The position numbers and the translations under genes were made by a program. A DNA stretch of 64,000 nt. Origin: RI-153 sp963721725. GTDB lineage: Bacteria; Chloroflexota; Anaerolineae; Caldilineales; Caldilineaceae. Each line of letters starts with the position of its first letter. Position 1 is the first letter of the stretch. Location: NCBI GenBank assembly GCA_963721725.1, contig CAVRLX010000003.1:434001-498000 (forward strand), written 5' to 3'. This document shows, in pieces, positions 58,586-64,000 of this stretch. Under the pieces are notes generated by a model. That model saw nothing but the letters and a program-made list of their open reading frames with translations, made no database searches and had not been told where the DNA came from.

Positions 58586-59705
58586 CTATCCATCCCCATA
58601 CAATTGCCGCAAGCGCGGGCGCAGGCTGACGCTTTCTAATAGATCCGTGCTGTCGCTGAAGAGATCGACGCTGCCGATGAGACGCTGGGTGGCGATCTGC
58701 TGCACGGCGGGATCTGTGATCTGGGCCAGCAGCGCATCGGCGAAACCGTGTAAGGCGATCACCCGGAAGGGACGACCAAAAAAGTCGCGCACGCCTTCGG
58801 GCAAAGGATCGGTCAACCCCAGGCGGTTATGCATACGGGCCAGTTCCTCATAGGCGGGCACAAGATGGGCTTCCGCGCGCCTGCCATGTCTGCGCGATCT
58901 GGGCCTGCCAAAGGTGGGGCATAAGGGCAGGCGCGCAGGACAGCCGACCAAACGCCGTGCCAAACCATTTGGAATAGGGCGCGTACTGGCGTTCCATGAG
59001 AAAGGCCAGCCGCATTGCATCACGCGCCAGCCGCGATCCCATTAGCGCCGAGCCGAGTTCATCCCCCACCAACCCGGCCCGGCCCATGAGATGTTCCTCT
59101 TGCCCGATGCGCGCCCAGCCCGCTGCCAACAGATAGAGCCAGACGTCGTGGGGATACCAAGCGAAGCGCGCCCGCAGCGCCTCTAGGCCGATGGCGTCAT
59201 GATAGACCGCGCCGGCGGTGAGGGTGCGCAGTTTCTGTTGGGGAAAGGTGAGCCAGTCGGCGGGGGTGAGCGGCGTATCAAGATCGAAGCCAAGATGGTC
59301 GAGCACAAACCCACGCAGGGTCATCACCGGCACGCGGTGATTCACGGGGCCGCTTTCCACGATCTCCAAATGCTGCACGCCACTGTCAGTGGCATCGGGT
59401 TCGCTGAAATTGGTGGGATAGCCGCGAAAGTGTTTGGGCAGCCGATGGCGCAGCCGCTCGTGAATGTCATCGGCAAAGGCTGTATGATCGTCCGGGCGCA
59501 AAAAGAGCATCACCCGTGGCCCCCAGTGGTGATCCGACGACATGGCGTCGTCGAAGCCGAGCACTTCGGAGCCGGAGCCGAGCAGCGCTGCGGCATGGGG
59601 CAGGCCCGCAAAGTCGACATCCAGCACCGGGCGCACGGCTTCGTGATAGAAGGCTGCGGCCAGATCCAGGCCGCGGATAAAAGGAGGCAATGTCGGTTCG
59701 GTCAT
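58586..59705 (-). CDS. DUF4037 nucleotidyltransferase-like protein (one frameshift)
   Basis: About 372 residues. LLGSGSEVLGFDDAMSSDHHWGPRV (split here) is the nucleotidyltransferase-type GS...D.D motif of DUF4037 proteins. KLRTLTAGAVYHDAIGLEAL and FAWYPHDVWLYLLAAGWARI follow. The frame shifts near 58878 after AQIAQTWQAR; the second frame reads EAHLVPAYEELARMHNRLGL and GVRDFFGRPFRVIALHGFADAL. The family lies among minimal nucleotidyltransferases of unknown target. It stands alone on the minus strand. Confidence 0.85.
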
Positions 59706-59825
59706 GGCATTTTTCCAGAGTGATGGGCAATGAGTGCATAAGATACGAGGCCAACGCACAAGGCAAAAAAGAGATAACTGTCCACGAAGGCACACTGCGT
59801 GGGGCGATGTTTTCTTGCAATCACC

Positions 59826-60203
59826 TTAGATCAGCAGCCGGGCCAGGGAGCGCAAGAGATCGCGGGTTTCGCGCGCCACGATCAAGATCCATTCGTCAAT
59901 ATTGGTGAATACATAGGTTGTGGCTTTGGCGTCAAACAGCAAAAAATCCCAAAACAGGGCAATAAAGAGAATGAGAAAAGTCCAGCCCATCATCCAGGTG
60001 GCGCAACCAGTGAGACCGTTGCGCATCTGGGCTGCGGGGGACGGACTCTCTTTGAGGCTGGGTGCAACCGGTTGGAAGACTTTATCCCAATTCTTTTTGC
60101 CCGCCAGCGACGTAGTCCGCATCCACGAAACAACAATGAGAAAGAAGATTGCCAGGATAATGCTGGGGGTGAGTTCAATTTGAATGGGAGTCTGCAAGTT
60201 CAT
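59826..60203 (-). CDS. Small two-helix membrane protein of unknown function
   Basis: 125 residues from ATG 60203 (GAGG before it). Two hydrophobic helices (about 12-28 and 70-90), with a charged cytoplasmic-type loop between and an amphipathic C-terminal segment. No family is recognised. It opens a small minus-strand unit that continues into nothing obvious. Confidence 0.55.
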   Translation of the reverse strand: MNLQTPIQIELTPSIILAIFFLIVVSWMRTTSLAGKKNWDKVFQPVAPSLKESPSPAAQMRNGLTGCATWMMGWTFLILFIALFWDFLLFDAKATTYVFTNIDEWILIVARETRDLLRSLARLLI

Positions 60204-60279
60204 ATGGGAACCTCTGCTCTTGAATTGCAAAAACAGAACTTATGTTCTAAGATTTAGATCTCCCGTATCCATTAGGTCA

Positions 60280-60297
60280 GGGTGCGACGCACCTGTA
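60280..60297. repeat. PAL1 palindromic repeat, collapsed half-copy
   Basis: GGGTGCGACGCACCTGT: the two arm tips joined without the interior. Confidence 0.6.
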
Positions 60298-60352
60298 TAG
60301 GTACGATCTCCGTTTGCAATTTTTACTTTCTGATGAACGATGAGAGGCAAAA

Positions 60353-60790
60353 ATGTCATTCATGGATTTCCTAGACGATTTTGTGCTTGGGCCTTGTAAC
60401 CTCATTGATCGCCTGGAAGGACTCTTGCGTGGCATAGGCTATGGCGATCTAGGCCACCAGTTCGCGATCCCCAGGGCAGACAAAGAGGGCGTGTTCACCC
60501 TTAACGAAGTGGATACATTGTTGAACCACTATGGGATTCCGATCTATGGGCGCACCCACGATGCCGATCATATGTATTTCCGTGTGAAAAAGCGACAGGC
60601 GCGCTGGGCGGAATATCTCTTGCTCCATGCCGGGGTGGACCTTCACAGCCCCACGGTGGATGGGCGCAATCCAGGCTACGCGGCGGCGCATCCACCGGAT
60701 TGGATGCCAACTGCCTGGGCGGATCGGCCCGAAAGGCAGACAACCACAAAGAAACCAGAGAGTTGGATTGATCGGCTGAACTCCCTTTGA
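60353..60790 (+). CDS. Hypothetical protein
   Basis: 145 residues, start ATG 60353 after GAGAGG. The N-terminal MSFMDFLDDFVLGPCNLIDR is hydrophobic and helical. The middle GVFTLNEVDTLLNHYGIPIYGRTHDADHM looks like a small globular domain and YFRVKKRQARWAEYLL a basic helix. No recognised domain; codon use is like its neighbours, so I take it as real. Confidence 0.55.
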   Translation: MSFMDFLDDFVLGPCNLIDRLEGLLRGIGYGDLGHQFAIPRADKEGVFTLNEVDTLLNHYGIPIYGRTHDADHMYFRVKKRQARWAEYLLLHAGVDLHSPTVDGRNPGYAAAHPPDWMPTAWADRPERQTTTKKPESWIDRLNSL

Positions 60791-60961
60791 CTGGGAGATA
60801 AAAGCTAAGCGATAGGGATGGATCACGCAGTGGATAAAGGGCGGCGATGTAGGGGTAAAGATTCCAATGGCAACAATCCAGATATGGGCGGAATTATACC
60901 CAAATCAAGGCGGCGTCGCAAGGTTAGGATTTGTACAAGTGTAATTCAAGGTGGGCGCAAC

Positions 60962-61017
60962 AGAAGTGCAGGGGAAAGAGGAAGCGGTCGCCAACCCTGA
61001 AGCCCCGGCACTTTTCG
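60962..61017. repeat. Palindromic repeat PAL2, short copy
   Basis: AGAAGTGCAGGGG and CCCCGGCACTTTT form an imperfect inverted pair about 28 nt apart, sharing the CCCCGGCACTT core with the copy at 37499. It occupies the gap before murJ's 3' end. Confidence 0.55.
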
Positions 61018-61052
61018 ACGATTCCCCCATTCTCAATTACACCCGTTTGACG

Positions 61053-62579
61053 CTAGACCCGACGCAGATAGCGCCAGACGTTGCGCAGTTCGCGCCCGCC
61101 CAGCCAGCCATAGAGCAGGACAAAGATCACGCCACCGCTGGCTGTGGCAACGATCAAAAAGAGGAGAGTGTCCAGGGCGAGTTGGCGAATGAGAAAAATA
61201 GTGACGACCATACCCAGAGAGGCGATGCTCAAACGCAGCAACGTGCTGCCCAGGGCGTCTTCGTCCAGGGGGCCGATCATGCGGCGGCTGAGCAAGAAGA
61301 GGGCGAAGGTCAGCGCCAGCGATGAGAGCGAAGCGGCCAAAGCCAGCCCGCGAATTCCCCACGGTCCCACGAACCAAAGACTTAATCCCACATGCAGCCC
61401 CATCCATCCCAGCGTGGCCCACATGGGGGTGTGGGTGTTATGGTGGGCATAGAAAATCAGTGAGAGAATATCCTGCGAGGCATCGCTGACAAGGCGCACC
61501 GCCAGAATGACCATGAGCCAATAGACCAGTTGGGTTGAACTTTCGCTAAATGCGCCGCGCTGAAAGAGGAAAGTTACCGCCGGCAGCCCCAACGCCAATA
61601 GTCCCACCGCAGAGGGAATGATCAGCACCCAAACGGCTTGAATGCCGCCAGAGAGCGTAGAGCGGATCTGGCGTAGATTGCCGCCGTTATACTCTTCAAC
61701 CAGGGTTGGAAAAATCACATGGGCAATGGCCGTGCCAAAGAGCGATTTGGGCATGGCGACCATTGCCAGCATGGCATAGAAATAGGCCGAGATGCTGCCG
61801 TCGGGCAGGTGCGAGGCAAGCCGAATAAAGATCAGATCCACAGCTTGAAACGCGCCCAACGTCACCACACACGGCCAGATCAGGCGGAAGAGTGCGCCCA
61901 GGCCATGCAGATGGACGACGAGTTGCGGCCACGGGCGAATATGATAACGCGAGAGCGCAGGCAGATGGACGATGACCAATAGTGCCGCGCCCAACACGCT
62001 GCCCCAGGCCGCGCCGTAGACTCCCCAGACTGGCACAAACCAGAGCAAGCCCACAATCTGCCCCAGATCAATGGCAACGGTTCCCCAGGCCGGGGCCAAA
62101 AAATGTTGGTGGGCATGGAGCAGGCTTGTGAAAATACTGCCCACGGCGATCAAAACGCTGGAAAAGAGCACGATGCGCATGAGATCCGCGGTGAGGATCT
62201 GTTGCGCCGGTGAAAATTCGGGGACGAGTAAAACACGCACAAGCCAGGGCGCAAACCACGCCGCCACTAGACAGACAGCCCCCACCACGCCCAGCGTCAA
62301 CGTAACCACGGTGCTTGCCATCTGCCGGGCGGCAGCCGGATCGGCGCGGGTGAGGACAGCGGAATAGACGGGGATCAGGGCGGCGGCCACGGCGCCGCCG
62401 GCCAACATTGCCAGAAAAAGTTCGGGGAGTTGCATCGCCGCGGCGTAGGCATCGGCCTCTGGACCTGTACCAAAAACCGAGGTCATGAGCACTAGTTTGC
62501 CGAAGCCCGTAAGCTTATTCAGCGCGAAAATGAGAATGACAAAAAGCGAGGATTGGACCAGATGACGGGTTCTCAACAT
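61053..62579 (-). CDS. murJ: Lipid II flippase MurJ (MviN)
   Basis: 508 residues and about 14 transmembrane helices of the MOP superfamily. Landmarks: KLVLMTSVFGTGPEADAYAAA (split), MLAGGAVAAALIPVYS, a second basic-lined helix pair near MPKSLFGTAIAHVIFPTLVE and LPAVTFLFQRGAFSES. It moves lipid-linked peptidoglycan precursor across the cytoplasmic membrane and so is essential in most bacteria. The frame is intact. It is preceded upstream by PAL1 copy 7 and the divergent KaiC-like gene. Confidence 0.93.
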   Translation of the reverse strand: MLRTRHLVQSSLFVILIFALNKLTGFGKLVLMTSVFGTGPEADAYAAAMQLPELFLAMLAGGAVAAALIPVYSAVLTRADPAAARQMASTVVTLTLGVVGAVCLVAAWFAPWLVRVLLVPEFSPAQQILTADLMRIVLFSSVLIAVGSIFTSLLHAHQHFLAPAWGTVAIDLGQIVGLLWFVPVWGVYGAAWGSVLGAALLVIVHLPALSRYHIRPWPQLVVHLHGLGALFRLIWPCVVTLGAFQAVDLIFIRLASHLPDGSISAYFYAMLAMVAMPKSLFGTAIAHVIFPTLVEEYNGGNLRQIRSTLSGGIQAVWVLIIPSAVGLLALGLPAVTFLFQRGAFSESSTQLVYWLMVILAVRLVSDASQDILSLIFYAHHNTHTPMWATLGWMGLHVGLSLWFVGPWGIRGLALAASLSSLALTFALFLLSRRMIGPLDEDALGSTLLRLSIASLGMVVTIFLIRQLALDTLLFLIVATASGGVIFVLLYGWLGGRELRNVWRYLRRV

Positions 62580-62617
62580 AGCCCTTCACTGTATATAAAA
62601 AGACAGAGTAACGATGT

Positions 62618-62682
62618 AGGTGCGACGCACTCGCCACACAAGTTTTCACACCTAATCTACCCCTGGCGAGTGCGTCGCACCT
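62618..62682. repeat. Palindromic repeat PAL1, copy 7
   Basis: Perfect arms AGGTGCGACGCACTCGCCA/TGGCGAGTGCGTCGCACCT, interior ACACAAGTTTTCACACC..., in the divergent gap between murJ and the KaiC-like gene. Confidence 0.9.
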
Positions 62683-62869
62683 TAGACCTGTATAGATACA
62701 AGACAGATTCGATACTCAGAGATTGTATCATAGGGAATCAGCAACAGAGGTAAAGCAAGTAGGTTATGGGATTCCATATAGGATATTTCTTACGCTATAA
62801 TAAAAAGATAGGCAATAAATTATACATTATTTTATTTTTACTAAAACAATACTTGGACAGGATGATGGG

Positions 62870-64000
62870 ATGAGTGAAGGGTCTGATTGGAGCATCCACA
62901 AAGTACCCACGGGCATTGAGGGGCTGGACGATATTACGAATGGAGGATTTCCGCATGGCCGCAACACATTGATCATGGGTGGGCCAGGCGCAGGCAAGAC
63001 GGTGCTGGCGTTGCAAACGCTGGTGAATGGGGCACGTTTCCAAGGTGAACCTGGGATCTTTGTCGCCTTTGAAGAAAATTCCCGCCGTGTGATCGCCAAC
63101 GCGGCTACCTTTGGCTGGGATTTACTTGAGTTGGAAAAAAAACATCTCTTCTTTCTAGACGCTCAGATCATGCCAGACGTGGTGGCGGCTGGGGAGTTTG
63201 ATATTCAAGGGATTTTGGCGACCCTGGGGGCCAAGGCGGAGCAGATGGGAGCGCGCCGGATTGTTTTCGATTCCATCGACGTTTTGCTGGCGTTACTACG
63301 CGACCCTGTGGCGGAGCAGCGCGAAATGTTGCGGTTGCATCATTGGCTTGCCAAATATGAGCTTACGGGGATTGTGACCACAAAAACACGCTCGGCGGCA
63401 ATTTTTAACAATGAGCTAATCGGGTTTCATCAATACGATTTTCTCCAGTTTATGGCGGATTGTGTGGTGCAATTGACCCACCGCGTGCAAGACCATGTCT
63501 CACAGCGATACTTACGCGTGCTCAAGTATCGTGGGTCGGGCTTTGCCGAGAATGAAGTGCCTATTTTGATTGGGCATCAAGGGTTTGAAGTTGCCAGCAT
63601 TGGCAGTATGGATTTTGACTACCCTGTCTCCAACGAGCGCATCTCCAGTGGGGTGGCTGAATTGGACGAGATGTTGGTGGGCGGCTTCTATCGCGGCACG
63701 TCAATTTTGATCACAGGCGCGCCAGGGACGGCAAAATCGACGATTTCCGGTTCGTTTGCTGCGGCCACCTGTGCCCGCGGCGAACGTGCGCTCTATATTA
63801 GCTTTGACGAAGGCGCCAATGAGATCATGCGTAACCTGGCTTCGGTCAACATCCAGCTAGAAGCGTTTCGGGATCAGGGACTGTTGCTTATGATTTCTGC
63901 TCGGTCCGAAGCACGCAGTTCGGAAGAGCACCTGATCCAGATTAGGCGTTTGATCGATGAGCACAACCCACAAATGCTGATTATTGACCCTATGTCGGCG
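62870..64000 (+). CDS. Double KaiC-domain RecA-like ATPase, 3'-truncated by window edge
   Basis: The frame opens at ATG 62870 (ACAGGATG region before it, no strong ribosome site) and stays open to the end of the window (377 residues seen). Two KaiC/RAD55-like ATPase domains: the first with VPTGIEGLDDITNGGFPHGR, Walker A GGPGAGKT (37-44) and Walker B-like RRIVFDSID; the second with SSGVAELDEMLVGGFYRG, Walker A GAPGTAKS (283-290) and MLIIDPMSA at the edge. It resembles KaiC-type proteins of non-cyanobacteria, usually linked to signalling histidine kinases rather than to a clock. No KaiB is visible. Confidence 0.9.
   Translation, partial: MSEGSDWSIHKVPTGIEGLDDITNGGFPHGRNTLIMGGPGAGKTVLALQTLVNGARFQGEPGIFVAFEENSRRVIANAATFGWDLLELEKKHLFFLDAQIMPDVVAAGEFDIQGILATLGAKAEQMGARRIVFDSIDVLLALLRDPVAEQREMLRLHHWLAKYELTGIVTTKTRSAAIFNNELIGFHQYDFLQFMADCVVQLTHRVQDHVSQRYLRVLKYRGSGFAENEVPILIGHQGFEVASIGSMDFDYPVSNERISSGVAELDEMLVGGFYRGTSILITGAPGTAKSTISGSFAAATCARGERALYISFDEGANEIMRNLASVNIQLEAFRDQGLLLMISARSEARSSEEHLIQIRRLIDEHNPQMLIIDPMSA

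Overview
This 64 kb window comes from a GC-rich bacterial chromosome. Its gene content (FtsB-like protein, MurJ, BMP-type and LplB/YtcP-type ABC importers, C25 protease, KaiC-like ATPase, bifunctional homocysteine methyltransferase/MetF, DUF2231, PspC) fits a free-living Chloroflexota bacterium such as Anaerolineae or Caldilineae. That placement is inferred from gene content only. There is no plasmid or prophage backbone and no intact insertion sequence.

Layout. 1-4.3 kb: the 3' part of an Rhs/YD-repeat toxin gene whose variable C-terminal tip lies in another frame. 4.4-13 kb: DUF2231 membrane protein, a flavin-dependent halogenase-like enzyme, an FtsB/DivIC-like protein, three CAU tRNAs (two initiator, one elongator), a lipoprotein/SH3-type envelope pair, a CE15-like esterase and a NADAR protein. 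13.5-15.9 kb: an AT-rich island with a TcmP / DUF5131 (phage Gp37/68) pair next to tRNA-Gln. 16-23 kb: gltX, a secreted gingipain-type protease, an IlvD/Edd-family dehydratase and a DUF4258/DUF2283 pair. 23-34 kb: a two-component system, NAD(P)HX repair enzyme, PspC protein, a MacB/FtsX-type ABC system and an AhpD-like protein. 34-37 kb: an alpha/beta-hydrolase relic, a PPOX-fold protein and the methyltransferase/MetF fusion. 37.6-49.2 kb: a sugar-acid locus (M24 peptidase, FMN hydroxyacid oxidase, mannonate dehydratase, a three-gene sugar ABC importer, an enolase-superfamily enzyme, a large toroid-like protein, a cyclase-family hydrolase). 49.2-55.1 kb: an operon of a Rieske oxygenase and a complete BMP-type nucleoside importer. 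55-64 kb: two CAP-domain secreted proteins, DUF4037, MurJ and the start of a double KaiC-domain ATPase that runs off the window.

Most notable signals. (a) The AhpD-like gene at 33519-34103 is one continuous frame interrupted only by a TGA at the second position of its CxxC redox motif. A 7-bp stem with a 6-nt loop containing GU starts 18 nt after that TGA, which matches a bacterial SECIS element, so this is a strong selenoprotein candidate. (b) A family of intergenic palindromes (arms GGTGCGACGCACTCGCCA and its complement) occurs nine times, whole or partial. (c) A second structured element occurs upstream of two unrelated genes with a compensatory base change in its stem. (d) Several operons carry a different long hairpin in each intergenic gap.

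Caution: at least 18 apparent frameshifts interrupt conserved genes, including the essential gltX. Several can be repaired by removing one base, so the assembly probably contains indel errors. Broken reading frames here should not be read as gene decay without checking.
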